This document shows positions 1-8,512 of a stretch of DNA of 64,000 nt, piece after piece; the stretch's first letter is position 1; every line of letters begins with the position of its first letter. The stretch spans positions 1-64,000 of the forward strand of contig NZ_JAFKFX010000042.1 in assembly GCF_017308075.1 (NCBI RefSeq). Direction: 5' to 3'. The notes under the pieces are model-generated. The model was given only the letters and a program-made list of their open reading frames with translations. It ran no database searches and was not told the origin of the DNA. The position numbers and the translations under genes are program-made. The DNA is from Allobosea sp. Lineage in GTDB: Bacteria; Pseudomonadota; Alphaproteobacteria; Rhizobiales; Beijerinckiaceae.

Positions 1-87
1 GAAATCGCGAACCGCCGCGTAGACCTCCACAGCGAACATCCTCGCCGACCCCAAAGGGGCCAGCCTATCCAGTGGACGACTTTTACA
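1..87 (-). mobile_element. End of an IS21-family element with the start of istA (partial)
   Basis: On the minus strand an ATG at 37-39 opens a reading frame beginning MFAVEVYAAVRDF and leaving the window at position 1. This is the usual start of alphaproteobacterial IS21 IstA transposases. The sequence between this start and about position 87, read on the minus strand, begins TGTAAAAGTCGTCCACTGG, which has the look of an IS21 terminal sequence. Only 13 codons of istA are in the window, so the state of the element cannot be judged. It abuts the IS3/IS30 wreckage on its right. Confidence 0.55.
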
Positions 88-116
88 CCGCCCGCGCCCG
101 CACAAGCGCCGGCGCT

Positions 117-275
117 TCACTGGATGGTTTTCTCACCGCCGTGCACACATTCGAGCGTCGCGAAGAAGCTCTCGCACATGGCATTGTCGTAGGCATCGCC
201 GACCGAGCCGGTCGAGGGCCTGACGCCGGCGTCCTTGCAGCGATTGCCGAACGCCAGCGAGGTATATTGGGCGGA
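117..275 (-). pseudogene. IS3-family orfB fragment (C-terminal part of the DDE domain)
   Basis: The minus-strand reading frame contains QYTSLAFGNRC followed by GSVGDAYDNAMCESFFATLEC, a strongly conserved block around the last catalytic residues of IS3-family OrfB. Homology starts abruptly near 275, where the IS30 remnant ends, and breaks after ATLEC near 145, where an unrelated tail takes over. The normal C-terminus of about 50 residues is absent. It is a dead fragment, separated from its own 5' part by the IS30 insertion. Confidence 0.7.
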
Positions 276-276
276 T

Positions 277-862
277 TCAACCGGTCGTCGCAACACCGGC
301 ATCATACTGCTGAGCGAGGAACTGATTGAGCATTTCGATCGGTGTTTTCCATCCGAGCGTTTTGCGAGGCCGCGTGTTCATCGCGTAAGCGACGGCAGCC
401 AGCTCCCCGGTTGAGTGCCGGCTGAGATCGGTGCCTTTCGGGAAGTATTGGCGCAAAAGGCCGTTGGTGTTTTCGTTTGAGCCGCGCTGCCACGGGCTTT
501 GCGGATCGCAGAAGTAGACTTCCAGCCCGCTCTCGATGCGGAGCCGTGCATGCTGAGCCATCTCGGCTCCCTGGTCCCAGGTCAGCGATTGACGAAGCGT
601 CGCCGGCAGTTCGCTCATGGACTGGACGATCGCCGTGCGAACAGCTTCAGCACCGTGTCCGGCCAGTGGCGGGCCGTTCTTGACCCTCTGTCCCCGCTGA
701 TATCCCTCTTGGCGCGGCAGGTGCAGCAGCATCGTGAAGCGCGAGCTGCGTTCGACGAGCGTGCCGATCGCCGAGCTGTGCAGGCCCAGGATGAGATCAC
801 CTTCCCAATGCCCCGGTATCGCCCGGTCTTCGACCGCCGGTGGTCGTTCACTGATCATGATG
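277..862 (-). pseudogene. IS30-family transposase, N-terminally truncated
   Basis: About 193 residues on the minus strand match the catalytic half of IS30 transposases. VEDRAIPGHWEGDLILG carries the first Asp, LTWDQGAEMAQH the second, and SPWQRGSNENTNGLLRQYFPKG the Glu region. The C-terminus (RPRKTLGWKTPIEMLNQF ... ATTG) looks complete. The N-terminal helix-turn-helix half (about 140-200 residues) is missing, and upstream sequence switches to IS3 orfB at about 860. It is therefore a non-functional 3' remnant. Confidence 0.75.
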
Positions 863-974
863 GCGTCGCCCGCGCCGATGCGGGCCTGCCACGCCAGGCG
901 TAATAGCCTGACGCGGAGACCTTGAAGACGCGGGCCATGGTCTTGATCGGGAAGATGGCCTGATGCGCGCTCAT
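855..974 (-). pseudogene. IS3-family orfB fragment (N-terminal 39 codons)
   Basis: Starting at the ATG complementary to 972-974, the frame reads [20 protein letters not shown] followed by ASGYYAWRGRPASARAT, the standard N-terminus of IS3-family OrfB. It runs into a stop at 855 once the sequence becomes IS30. The start overlaps the end of orfA (971-1285) by a few bases, the usual arrangement for programmed frameshifting between the two IS3 frames. The catalytic domain is lost at this point and partly reappears at 117-275. Confidence 0.65.
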
Positions 975-1285
975 GAACCGGAAAACCCGTTCGGGTTCGC
1001 CTTGCTCTCCCGCGCGAACCAGGCCGCCGCCTTTGACAGGATATCGCGCTCCTGACGCAGGCGCTGGTTCTCGCGGCGGAGCCGGATCAACTCCTCTCGC
1101 TCGGCCGATGTGGGGCCGTCGGTTCGCTTGCCGGCATCGCGCTCGGCCTGACGGAACCAGTTCATGATGGATTGTGCTGTCGGCTCGAACTCGCGCGACA
1201 GCTCTTCAGGCGTTCGTCCTGATCGGACCAACTCGACCAGTTGCCGCCGGAACTCCGGCGGGTAGGCGCTTCGAAAACGCGGCAT
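971..1285 (-). CDS. IS3-family transposase OrfA (DNA-binding subunit)
   Basis: This is a 104-residue protein. An N-terminal helix-turn-helix ([26 protein letters not shown], about residues 9-35) is followed by a leucine-zipper-like segment ([31 protein letters not shown]). This is the canonical OrfA layout and length. It recognises the IS ends and normally acts through an OrfAB fusion made by -1 frameshifting. Its partner OrfB is destroyed, so the protein may still be made but cannot transpose the element alone. Confidence 0.8.
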   Translation of the reverse strand: MPRFRSAYPPEFRRQLVELVRSGRTPEELSREFEPTAQSIMNWFRQAERDAGKRTDGPTSAEREELIRLRRENQRLRQERDILSKAAAWFARESKANPNGFSGS

Positions 1286-1339
1286 GGGACACTCCAGAAA
1301 ATGACTTCAAGGGTGTCCACAAAACCGGGTCAACTCCAG

Positions 1340-1996
1340 GTCGGTTCGAATTCCAATGTCGGGGAGAACGGCATGACGGAGGAGGAACGCAGGGCGGCCG
1401 TCCTGGAGATCGATACGACGACGGGCGCGACGCAAGTCTTCGCTAGCGGCTTACGTAACCCGGTCGGCATCGACTGGAACCCAGTCACCAAGGAGCTTTG
1501 GGTCGCGGTCAACGAGCGCGATGAGATCGGCGACGACCTTGTTCCCGACTACATGACGTCGGTCAAACCCGGCGGCTTCTATGGCTGGCCCTATAGCTAT
1601 TTTGGCCAGATCGTCGATAAGCGCGTCGAGCCGCAAAAGCCGGATCTCGTCGCCAAGGCGATCAAGCCTGATTACGCCCTCGGGTCGCATACGGCATCGC
1701 TCGGAATGACATTGGTCAAGAGCGAGGGGCTCGGGCCGAGGTATCTGGGGGGTGCCTTTATTGGCCAGCACGGTTCCTGGAACCGCAAGAATCCAGTTGG
1801 CTATCGCGTGATCTTCGTCCCGTTCGCCAATGGCAAGCCTTCGGGCATGCCAATCCCTGTCCTGACCGGCTTTCTGAACGACAAGGGGCAGGCTCGGGGG
1901 CGTCCCGTCGGCGTAATCGTGGATCGCCGCAATGGCCTGCTCGTCGCCGATGATGTTGGAAATGTCATTTGGCGTCTAACCGTGCCCCCGACTTGA
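1340..1996 (+). pseudogene. PQQ-dependent sugar dehydrogenase (glucose/sorbosone dehydrogenase type), 5' truncated
   Basis: About 219 in-frame codons encode the C-terminal half of a soluble six-bladed beta-propeller quinoprotein dehydrogenase. Recognisable blocks are [66 protein letters not shown], and [20 protein letters not shown] near the PQQ/Ca region, then [17 protein letters not shown]. The first half, including the signal peptide and the first PQQ ligands, is missing: homology begins directly where the IS3 end stops. Family members run to about 400-450 residues. The insertion almost certainly killed the gene, and the remaining frame has no evident start of its own. Confidence 0.8.
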
Positions 1997-2150
1997 CTAT
2001 CACGCCGTCCGGCGAGACCTCGATCACTCCGAAGGCGGGCAAACACGACCTCGATGAAAGGGGCCGCGCGATAAATCGCGAAACCCTGTCATTTGCTATT
2101 GCGCGTTTCTCAGGGCATCGCCATGCACCCTTGGCCGCTGGGTTTTGTCG

Positions 2151-3653
2151 ATGCCTATCTCTCAATCGCAGTTTCTAAGATCCAACCTCATCCTGCTTGC
2201 AGGAGGGGCGCTGGTGCTGCTCGCGATTGTCTTCGCGTCCTTCTGGCTCACCCGGATTTCGGAGCGCCAGTTCGACGAGGTGGTCGCGGCGCGCGAGATC
2301 CGAAGTGCAGCCGCCGACCTGCTTTCGCTTGCCCAGGATGCCGAGACCGGCCAGCGCGGCTATCTGCTTTCGCGCGACGTTGCCTATCTTGGTCCCTATA
2401 CGAACGCAGTCTCCAGGTTCGACACGACCCTCCAGCGTTTGAAGGAAACGGCCGGCGCCACTGACGTTACGCGGGCAGAGTTCAACCGTCTCGAGGGTGC
2501 GTTGCGCAGCAAGCTGGCGGAACTTGCCCAGGTCGTCACCCTGGCTGAACGGGGCGGCTGGGAGGAGGCAATCGCTGCGGTTCGGCAAGGACCTGGCCGT
2601 AATCTGATGGACGAGGCACGCGCCGGACTCAGTGCAATTGTCTCGCAATCGGAGCAACGATTGCAGCACGCCATTGCAGGGCAGGAGGCGGCGTCGGCTC
2701 GATTGCGCTGGACCATCGCGGCCGGCGCGGTTGCCCTCATCCTTTTGGCTGCAGCGGCGTTCTGGACGATTGCACACTACACGCGCGAGATCAGTGCCGC
2801 CCGAAACGAGGTCGCCGCCCTCAATCTCGGGCTCGAACAGCGGGTCCAGCAGCGGACCGAGGCTCTCACCAGGGCCAATGAAGAGATCCAGCGCTTCGCC
2901 TATATCGTGACCCACGATCTGCGAGCGCCACTCGTGAACATCATGGGCTTTACGAGCGAACTCGAAGCGACAGCAGCTCCGATCAAGGCGTATTTCGAGG
3001 CCGGTTCGTCGGCGGCCCCGGCGGCGCTGGAGGAGGCCAGCACTGCGGTCAACGTCGATCTTCCGGAAGCGATCAGCTTCATTCGCTCCTCGACGCGCAA
3101 GATGGATGGGCTGATCAACGCGATCCTGAAGATATCGAGGGAAGGCAAGCGCGTCCTGCGTGCCGAGGCGATCGATCTACCAGCGACGCTGGAAGCCGCG
3201 GCAGCGGCCGTACATCACCAGGCGACCGAGAGTTCCGAGAGCGGTGGTGGCGTAATTGTCGAGTGCCAGCCGCTCAAGATCCGCACCGATCGTCTTTCCA
3301 TGGAGCAGGTGCTCGGAAACCTGCTCGACAATGCCATCAAGTATCGGTCATCGAGGCGACCGCTCAAGGTGGTCATGCGCGGCAAACGTGAGAAGTCGGG
3401 CTGGGTGGTTGTCGAGATCGAAGACAACGGCAGAGGTATTTCGCCTGCCGATCACGAACGGATTTTTGAGCTTTTTCGACGATCAGGGACGCAGGATATG
3501 CCGGGCGAGGGCATCGGTCTCGCACATGTCCGGACGATCGTTCGCAACCTCGGTGGCGATATCACCGTCAGCTCCGAGCTGGACGTCGGCACCACCTTCA
3601 CCATTCTATTGCCGCCCGACCTCGGCGCGGTTCAGCGGAGTTCCACGACGTGA
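2151..3653 (+). CDS. CHASE3-domain sensor histidine kinase
   Basis: This is a membrane-bound sensor kinase of 500 residues. A transmembrane helix (about 12-34) is followed by a periplasmic CHASE3 domain (about 36-180, with the typical AQDAETGQRGYLLS motif) and a second helix (about 187-208). A short coiled coil leads to a HisKA domain with the phospho-acceptor His in YIVTHDLRAPL. The HATPase domain has an N box (NLLDNAIKY), G1 (EDNGRGIS) and G2 (GEGIGLAHV). The ATG at 2151 is preferred to the in-frame TTG at 2145. The stop overlaps the GTG of the receiver gene by 4 bases, implying translational coupling. The ligand is unknown. CHASE3-HK plus an Rcp1-like receiver is a common proteobacterial pair. 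Confidence 0.85.
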   Translation: MPISQSQFLRSNLILLAGGALVLLAIVFASFWLTRISERQFDEVVAAREIRSAAADLLSLAQDAETGQRGYLLSRDVAYLGPYTNAVSRFDTTLQRLKETAGATDVTRAEFNRLEGALRSKLAELAQVVTLAERGGWEEAIAAVRQGPGRNLMDEARAGLSAIVSQSEQRLQHAIAGQEAASARLRWTIAAGAVALILLAAAAFWTIAHYTREISAARNEVAALNLGLEQRVQQRTEALTRANEEIQRFAYIVTHDLRAPLVNIMGFTSELEATAAPIKAYFEAGSSAAPAALEEASTAVNVDLPEAISFIRSSTRKMDGLINAILKISREGKRVLRAEAIDLPATLEAAAAAVHHQATESSESGGGVIVECQPLKIRTDRLSMEQVLGNLLDNAIKYRSSRRPLKVVMRGKREKSGWVVVEIEDNGRGISPADHERIFELFRRSGTQDMPGEGIGLAHVRTIVRNLGGDITVSSELDVGTTFTILLPPDLGAVQRSSTT

Positions 3654-4093
3654 GCAACGGGAAGCCGGTTTCGATCGTGATGATCGAGGATGACGAAGGT
3701 CATGCTCGTCTCATCGAGAAGAATATCCGCCGCGCGGGGGTCAACAACGATATCATCCCGTTCAGGAACGGCACCGACGCGCTGAGTTTCCTGCTCGGCG
3801 AGGACGGTACGGGCGAGGCCAGCTCGGGGAGGCAGTTGCTGATCCTGCTCGACCTCAACCTGCCGGACATGGCCGGCGTCGACATCCTGGAGAGGGTCAA
3901 GGCGAATCCGCATACCAAGCGCTCGCCGGTTATCGTCCTGACGACGACTGACGACAGCCGCGAGATCCAGCGCTGCTACGATCTTGGCGCCAATGTCTAC
4001 ATCACCAAGCCGGTCGACTATGACGGGTTCGCGAACGCCATCCGGCAGCTGGGACTGTTCTTCTCGGTGATGCAGGTCCCGGAAACCGAATGA
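3650..4093 (+). CDS. Single-domain response regulator (Rcp1/CheY-like)
   Basis: This 147-residue stand-alone receiver has the acidic pair in MIEDDEGHA, the phospho-accepting Asp in LLDLNLPDM (about D68), the conserved Thr in VLTTTDD, and the Lys in YITKPVD (K120). The extended loop between the acidic pair and the Asp, and the C-terminal FFSVMQVPE, resemble the Rcp1 subgroup that partners CHASE3 or phytochrome-type kinases. There is no output domain, so it should act by protein interaction or phosphorelay. It starts with GTG overlapping the kinase stop (GTGA) and lies 22 bp before the next kinase. Confidence 0.85.
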   Translation: MSNGKPVSIVMIEDDEGHARLIEKNIRRAGVNNDIIPFRNGTDALSFLLGEDGTGEASSGRQLLILLDLNLPDMAGVDILERVKANPHTKRSPVIVLTTTDDSREIQRCYDLGANVYITKPVDYDGFANAIRQLGLFFSVMQVPETE

Positions 4094-4115
4094 TGCAGTC
4101 GGCGAAGACGCGGTA

Positions 4116-5159
4116 ATGCCCAACCGCATAATCCAGGCTGTCTATATCGACGACGATGCCGCACTCGGGCGGCTCGTCCAGCGCATCCTCGGCCGCCGCG
4201 GTTACGAGGTCGAGCACGTCACGACCGCAGAATCCGGGCTCGCCCGTATTGCTGATGGCGATGTCGATGTCGTGATCCTCGATCATGACCTCGGAACGAG
4301 TTCCGGTGTCGCCGTTCTCGAAGCGCTCCGGGTACGAGAGCAAAGCCCACCGGTCGTTTACGTCACTGCCTCGACGGAACTCTCCATCGCCGTCCAGGCG
4401 CTGAAGGCGGGGGCCGTCGACTATGTCGTGAAAACGGTCGGAGATGATTTCGAAGTTCTGCTCGTTGCTGCACTGGAGCAGTCGGTCGAGCGCGCCCGGC
4501 TGATGCGGGCAAAGGAAGAAGCGGAGCGCCAGGTCCGGCAGGCAAAGGATCGGGCAGAGATGCTTCTTGCGGAGGTCAATCATCGCGTGGCCAACAGTCT
4601 GGCGCTCGTCGGCTCGCTCGTTCGGATGCAAGCGTCGGCCGTGGTCGATCCCGGTGCCAAGGCCGCTCTGGCGGAAACGCAGGCGCGGATAACCGCGATC
4701 GCGAACCTGCATCGCAGCCTCTACACATCGACGGATGTTCAGCAGGTCGATCTCGCCGCCTATCTGGAAACGCTGGTCGGCGAGTTGGGCAATTCCATCA
4801 CGGCTTCAGGCCGGACGCCTACGATCAAACTTCACGCCGAGCCGGTCTCGATCAAGACCGATCGCGCCGTGTCCGTGGGCATGATCGCGACCGAGCTCGT
4901 CACAAACGCTTTGAAGTATGCCTATCCCGTTGGCGAGGGCGAAGTTCGCGTTAGTCTGTCCCGAACTCCGCCCAATCAGGTTACCCTGAGCGTTAGTGAC
5001 GATGGCATCGGCTGGAACGGCAACGGGACGGCGAAAGGGAGTGGTCTCGGCAGCAAGATCATCGCTGCAATGTCGAAGAGCCTGGGTGCGCAGCTCGAGT
5101 ATCACGATCGGCCGATCGGTACGCTGGCTTCGATCACGTTCGACGAGATGGCAAGCTAG
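4116..5159 (+). CDS. Hybrid response regulator / HWE-type (HisKA_2) histidine kinase
   Basis: This is a soluble 347-residue protein. Residues about 5-120 form a receiver (acidic cluster YIDDDAAL, Asp in VVILDHDLG at D56, Lys at K106 in YVVKTVG). A coiled coil (about 120-150) leads into a HisKA_2/HWE phospho-acceptor region (AEVNHRVANSLALV, H156), then an HATPase domain (ELVTNALKYAYP, DDGIGWNG, GSGLGSKII). No transmembrane segment is seen, so it is cytoplasmic and likely receives phosphate or a signal from the upstream kinase. Kinases of this class feed the alphaproteobacterial general stress response (PhyR-NepR-EcfG). Given the EcfG promoters further downstream, such a role is plausible but is inference. 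Confidence 0.85.
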   Translation: MPNRIIQAVYIDDDAALGRLVQRILGRRGYEVEHVTTAESGLARIADGDVDVVILDHDLGTSSGVAVLEALRVREQSPPVVYVTASTELSIAVQALKAGAVDYVVKTVGDDFEVLLVAALEQSVERARLMRAKEEAERQVRQAKDRAEMLLAEVNHRVANSLALVGSLVRMQASAVVDPGAKAALAETQARITAIANLHRSLYTSTDVQQVDLAAYLETLVGELGNSITASGRTPTIKLHAEPVSIKTDRAVSVGMIATELVTNALKYAYPVGEGEVRVSLSRTPPNQVTLSVSDDGIGWNGNGTAKGSGLGSKIIAAMSKSLGAQLEYHDRPIGTLASITFDEMAS

Positions 5160-5521
5160 CGACGGTGCCGACCTCCGCTAACGGAGCTCGCGTGCCCCAT
5201 TCAGAGATTTATCGCCAGAGAGAGCGCGAGATTGAGGACCAGGGCAAGGAAGAGCCAGAATTCAACTGAAACGCCGTACCGCATCGAACAGTCCCTCGCT
5301 GGTCGCTTAGCAATTCGCAGTGAGGGCGATCGTTCCGATTTAGTTCAAATGCTGCCGACGATGGTTAACTGTCGGTTGCGCCCGGCCTCACTGCGCAACA
5401 AGCGCTTGGGATCCGCGTCTGATAGGGCGTGCAGGAACGGGAACCTAGGCGTCCTGGCGGGCAAAGAGGAAAGCGATGGATTGGATCCGCACGACCCAGA
5501 ACCTCATTCCGAAGAGGGCCG
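5160..5521 (+). other. Intergenic, 362 bp; one possible micro-ORF
   Basis: No established gene is seen. A GTG at 5192 with GGAG eight bases upstream opens a 25-codon, highly charged frame ending at 5269 (MPHSEIYRQREREIEDQGKE followed by EPEFN). It could be a small protein or chance. The rest shows no clear hairpin terminator or promoter motif and should contain the promoter of the Crp/Fnr gene. Confidence 0.3.
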
Positions 5522-6259
5522 ATGGATAAAGAACAATATCTGCAAGGACTGGTTCGGAAGCTCGAGACCAGCTCCCCCCTTCCGTTAGAAGAGCGCGAAC
5601 AGCTGCATCGCCTGCCGTTGACCCTGAAGCGTTTCGAGGGCGGCCAGGACATCGTCAGCGAAGGTGAGCGCACCAAGCAGTGCTGCCTCGTCTCGGAAGG
5701 CCTAGTCTGCCGCTACAAGATTGTCGGCGACGGACAGCGCCAGATCCTGTCTCTGCACCTTCCAGGCGACATTCCGGATATTCATTCTCTGCTCGTCGAG
5801 CAGATGGATCACAATCTGGGAACGTTAACTCCGGCGACCGTCGGCTTCATCCCGCATGAGGCGGTCAAGGCCTTGACGCGTTCCTATTACCGGATCGCCG
5901 AAGCATTCTGGCGCGAGACCCTTGTTGAGGCCTCCATCTATCGCGAGTGGATGGTCGGGATTGGCCGACGTTCTGCCCCGAGCCGTATCGCTCATCTATT
6001 TTGCGAGTTCATCACCAAGATGACCGCGATTGGACTATCTGACGGCGTCACATGCGAGCTGCCTCTCACACAGTCAGAAATTGCCGACGCGCTCGGACTG
6101 TCCACCGTCCACATGAACAAGAAACTGCGCGAAATCCGGCAGGCTGGGCTGGTTCGGGTCCGTTCAAGCCGACTGACCATTCTCGACTGGAATGGCCTGT
6201 GCGAACTGGCTGAATTCGATCCCGACTATCTGCACCTTCGACGCAGCTCCAAAATTTGA
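5522..6259 (+). CDS. Crp/Fnr-family transcriptional regulator
   Basis: This is a 245-residue regulator. It has an N-terminal cyclic-nucleotide-binding-like beta barrel (about 25-145, with LKRFEGGQDIVSEGERTKQC and LHLPGDIPD) and a C-terminal winged helix (about 165-235; LPLTQSEIADALGLSTVHMN is the recognition region). No Fnr-type N-terminal Cys cluster is present, so it does not look like an Fe-S oxygen sensor. Similar stand-alone Crp/Fnr proteins are frequent beside stress and two-component genes in Hyphomicrobiales. The ATG at 5522 was chosen because the in-frame upstream extension to 5429 has no family-like sequence. The target genes are unknown. Confidence 0.8.
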   Translation: MDKEQYLQGLVRKLETSSPLPLEEREQLHRLPLTLKRFEGGQDIVSEGERTKQCCLVSEGLVCRYKIVGDGQRQILSLHLPGDIPDIHSLLVEQMDHNLGTLTPATVGFIPHEAVKALTRSYYRIAEAFWRETLVEASIYREWMVGIGRRSAPSRIAHLFCEFITKMTAIGLSDGVTCELPLTQSEIADALGLSTVHMNKKLREIRQAGLVRVRSSRLTILDWNGLCELAEFDPDYLHLRRSSKI

Positions 6260-6301
6260 GATGGCGTCGGAACACCGGGCTGTGAATCGCATTTCACAAA
6301 C

Positions 6302-6529
6302 ATGCCCAAGTACTTCTTCCACACCCGAGACGGCGGACATGTCGAGCTGGACGACGAGGGCACTGACCTGCCCGACGATCAGGCCGCGAAGAACGCCGCC
6401 AAGGAACTCCTATCCGGGTTGAACCTCGAAAAGCTCCCGAACGGAGATCATATGGAACTAGCGGTCACCGTGAAAAACTCAGCCGGCGCGGAAGTGTATT
6501 CGGTGACCCTGAACCTTGATGGGCATTAG
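6302..6529 (+). CDS. DUF6894 family small protein
   Basis: This is a 75-residue protein beginning MPKYFFHTRDGGHVELDDEG, with DDQAAKNAAKELL in the middle. The layout (an YFFH start, a D-x-EG-x-DLPD block and an alanine-rich helix) is characteristic of the small DUF6894 proteins found in many copies in Hyphomicrobiales. The function is unknown. It sits 42 bp after the Crp/Fnr gene and converges with the YihY gene, whose stop is 29 bp away. A weak EcfG-like match upstream has an imperfect -10 (CATT) and is not counted. Confidence 0.7.
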   Translation: MPKYFFHTRDGGHVELDDEGTDLPDDQAAKNAAKELLSGLNLEKLPNGDHMELAVTVKNSAGAEVYSVTLNLDGH

Positions 6530-6557
6530 GGCGCCGCCCACTCGACAACCGTGTCGC

Positions 6558-7745
6558 TCAGTCCTTTCGGTCTGCGGCGTCGGCCCCGCGCAGGCCGATA
6601 GGCATTGCCGGCCCCTTCGTCGTGTCTCGATCTGTCTGCCGCTCGGCCTCGGAGTTCAATTCCGCTCCAATCAGCAGGATTGTCGCGGAGAGCCAGATCC
6701 ACGTCAGCAAGCCGATCACCGCGCCGATCGTGCCGTAAGTCTTGTTGTAGTCGGCGAAATTGGCGACGTACCAGGAAAATGCGATCGAGCCCGCGATCCA
6801 GGAAATTGCGGCGAAGAGGGCGCCTGGGCTGACCCAGCGCCATTGAGCATCGTCGCGGCTCGGGCCAAGCCGATAGAGGATGGCGAGAGCGGCCATGAGG
6901 ACAATGAATAGCACCGGCCAGCGCCCGACCGAGATCAGCCATTCGCTGAAGGTGCCGAGATAGAGATAGTCGAGAACCACGGGAATCACCGCGATCGCTC
7001 CCAGGGCCGTCAGGAGGAACAGCAGGATTCCGACGGTGAAGGCGAGCGAGATTGCATTGAGCTTGAAGAAGCCTCGCTTCTCATCTTCGCCATAGGCCAC
7101 GTTCAGTGCGTCGAACAAGGCCTTCACGCCGGCATTGGCGCTCCAGATCGCAACGGCGAGACTGATGAAGAATGCCACGCCAAGCGTTGCGCCGCCGCTG
7201 CCGCGAATTCGAGCAACCTCATCGCGGAGGAAGTCGAGAGCGCCCGCCGGCAGGAAGCCATCCAACAGGGCGAAGTGGCCGGCGATGGTTCCGGGATCGG
7301 CCGCGAGGCCATAGAGCGACACGAAAGCCGTCAGTGCCGGGAAAAGTGCCAAGAGGCCATAGAAGGTCACGCCAGCAGCGACAGCCAGGACGCGGTCGCG
7401 CCCGACTTCGAAGTAAGTGCGCCGAAAAATCTCCTTCCAGCCTGGGAAAGGTATTTCGGTGGGAGCGGACGCTTGGTTTCCCTGGTCGCTTCGCGAGACC
7501 GCCTTACCGTCATAATGCCGATCGCGTGCGCTTCGGGCTCCAACACCCGTCGCCAGGAGAAATGCGAGCAGCAGGCCGAGCGAGCCAGCCAGGGCAGCCA
7601 TCACGCTGGTTGAACCTCTATCGCGATCCGCCGGCACTGGATTGGTCGAGCGCTTCCGCCTGATCGACGCAATGGAGTGGGCGTTACGCCGATGCCGCTT
7701 GAAAGCACCTTGCCAGAGTGAGGTGAGATCAATCTGAGCGGCCAT
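6558..7745 (-). CDS. YihY/BrkB-family inner membrane protein
   Basis: This is a 395-residue polytopic membrane protein. The core (about residues 100-365) carries the family signatures FRRTYFEVGRDRVLAVAAGV, TFYGLLALFPALTA, WSANAGVKALFDALN and YNKTYGTIGAVIGLLTWIWL, with six predicted membrane spans. An N-terminal extension of about 95 residues contains one further hydrophobic segment (VMAALAGSLGLLLAFLLATG), and the C-terminus is short and charged. These proteins were once called ribonuclease BN but are not RNases, and their role remains unclear. Upstream at 7772-7796 is GGAAC-N16-TGTT, an imperfect EcfG-type promoter. Confidence 0.8.
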   Translation of the reverse strand: MAAQIDLTSLWQGAFKRHRRNAHSIASIRRKRSTNPVPADRDRGSTSVMAALAGSLGLLLAFLLATGVGARSARDRHYDGKAVSRSDQGNQASAPTEIPFPGWKEIFRRTYFEVGRDRVLAVAAGVTFYGLLALFPALTAFVSLYGLAADPGTIAGHFALLDGFLPAGALDFLRDEVARIRGSGGATLGVAFFISLAVAIWSANAGVKALFDALNVAYGEDEKRGFFKLNAISLAFTVGILLFLLTALGAIAVIPVVLDYLYLGTFSEWLISVGRWPVLFIVLMAALAILYRLGPSRDDAQWRWVSPGALFAAISWIAGSIAFSWYVANFADYNKTYGTIGAVIGLLTWIWLSATILLIGAELNSEAERQTDRDTTKGPAMPIGLRGADAADRKD

Positions 7746-8083
7746 GCTTGCTCCTGCGCTGCTTCATTCCCAACAGCGGGAGAACCGATGGGTTCCCACC
7801 GAGCAGATCGCGCGTGGCGACACTCGTTCCAACCGCTGGCAAAGGCGGGCCTGCGGTCTCTCACCCCGTGCGCGAAGTCGTCCAGGACGCGGACTGGCGG
7901 TGGTCGTCGCTGAAGTTGGACTGAGCCGCCGCCAAGGATGCTGCCGCTCTACTGCAATGGGACGCGATCGGATCGGGCGAGGAGAGAGATAGCAGGCTGG
8001 AAAAATGCGATTGTTCGGCAGTCGTGGCCAAGATCGGACTACGCCGGTACGACAACTGTGGCAGTGCTTGGATCCGGAAGACG
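7746..8083. other. Intergenic, 338 bp
   Basis: It holds the promoter side of the YihY gene, including the imperfect GGAAC-N16-TGTT at 7772-7796. A short plus-strand stretch near 7863-7922 reads HPVREVVQDADWRWSSLKLD and then stops. The DWRWSSL block resembles the C-terminus of REP-associated (IS200-like) transposases, so it may be a vestige. Nothing else is recognisable. Confidence 0.25.
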
Positions 8084-8341
8084 CTACGCTTCTGGCTCGC
8101 CGAGCGCCTCGATCTTCTCGATGACGAAGTCAAAAGACTTCGTTTCTTCCATCAACGCCATGTTGAGGTCGCCGCTTTTGAGGGCCGAAAGCAGCTTGGC
8201 CTTAAAATCGACGGCTGCCTGGGCCCCTTCATGTTTTGCGATATGTGTCATTGCGAAGGCGATGCATAGATAGAGCGTGTTCAAAACGATCTTGATCTGC
8301 TCCATGTCGGTTCCGTCGACACTTTCGGGTCCGTCCGCCAT
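8084..8341 (-). CDS. Small conserved hypothetical protein (stress-linked)
   Basis: This is an 85-residue protein predicted mostly helical (DMEQIKIVLNTLYLCIAFAM, then THIAKHEGAQAAVDFKAKLL). No domain is recognised. The coding call is supported by a clean start and by a perfect EcfG promoter 31-55 bp upstream (8372-8396). That placement suggests induction in the general stress response. It lies convergent to nothing and is flanked by low-information sequence. Confidence 0.6.
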   Translation of the reverse strand: MADGPESVDGTDMEQIKIVLNTLYLCIAFAMTHIAKHEGAQAAVDFKAKLLSALKSGDLNMALMEETKSFDFVIEKIEALGEPEA

Positions 8342-8371
8342 TTGCTCGGCTCCTTCCTTGGCTGCCCTCCT

Positions 8372-8396
8372 AACCCGCTATCGCTCTGACGGTTCC
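8372..8396 (-). promoter_or_regulatory. EcfG (general stress sigma) promoter
   Basis: Read on the minus strand: GGAAC, 16 bases, GGTT. The -10 element ends 30 bp before the start of the small gene at 8341. Confidence 0.75.
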
Positions 8397-8512
8397 TAGG
8401 TCGGCAACGGACGACGCGGCAAAGGCTCACGCTGGTGTCCGAAATGCGGCTCGTTCAACGGGCGGTGACATCCCGTGCGCACGGCAAGATCACGCGGAAT
8501 TGGGGGCGAAGC

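Larger units (their letters stand above)
88..1336 (-). mobile_element. Nested IS3/IS30 composite remnant
   Basis: Three transposase families meet here. An intact-looking IS3 orfA (971-1285) and the first 39 codons of IS3 orfB (855-974) are followed by the C-terminal part of an IS30 transposase (277 to about 862). After that a second piece of IS3 orfB resumes near 275 and ends near 145. The middle of orfB is missing, so the IS30 copy either inserted and then deleted flanking DNA, or recombined into it. The outer IS3 end is probably near 1310-1336 (TGTCCACAAAACCGGGTCA), right where the sugar dehydrogenase reading frame resumes. None of the elements looks able to move by itself. Confidence 0.7.

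Noticed and set aside
6268-6300. EcfG-like site before the DUF6894 gene (GGAAC-N16-CATT)
   Set aside because: The -10 element has A instead of G at the most conserved position.
7863-7922. Short DWRWSSL frame like a REP-associated transposase C-terminus
   Set aside because: Only about 20 residues with no conserved HUH motif upstream; too short to call beyond a possible vestige.
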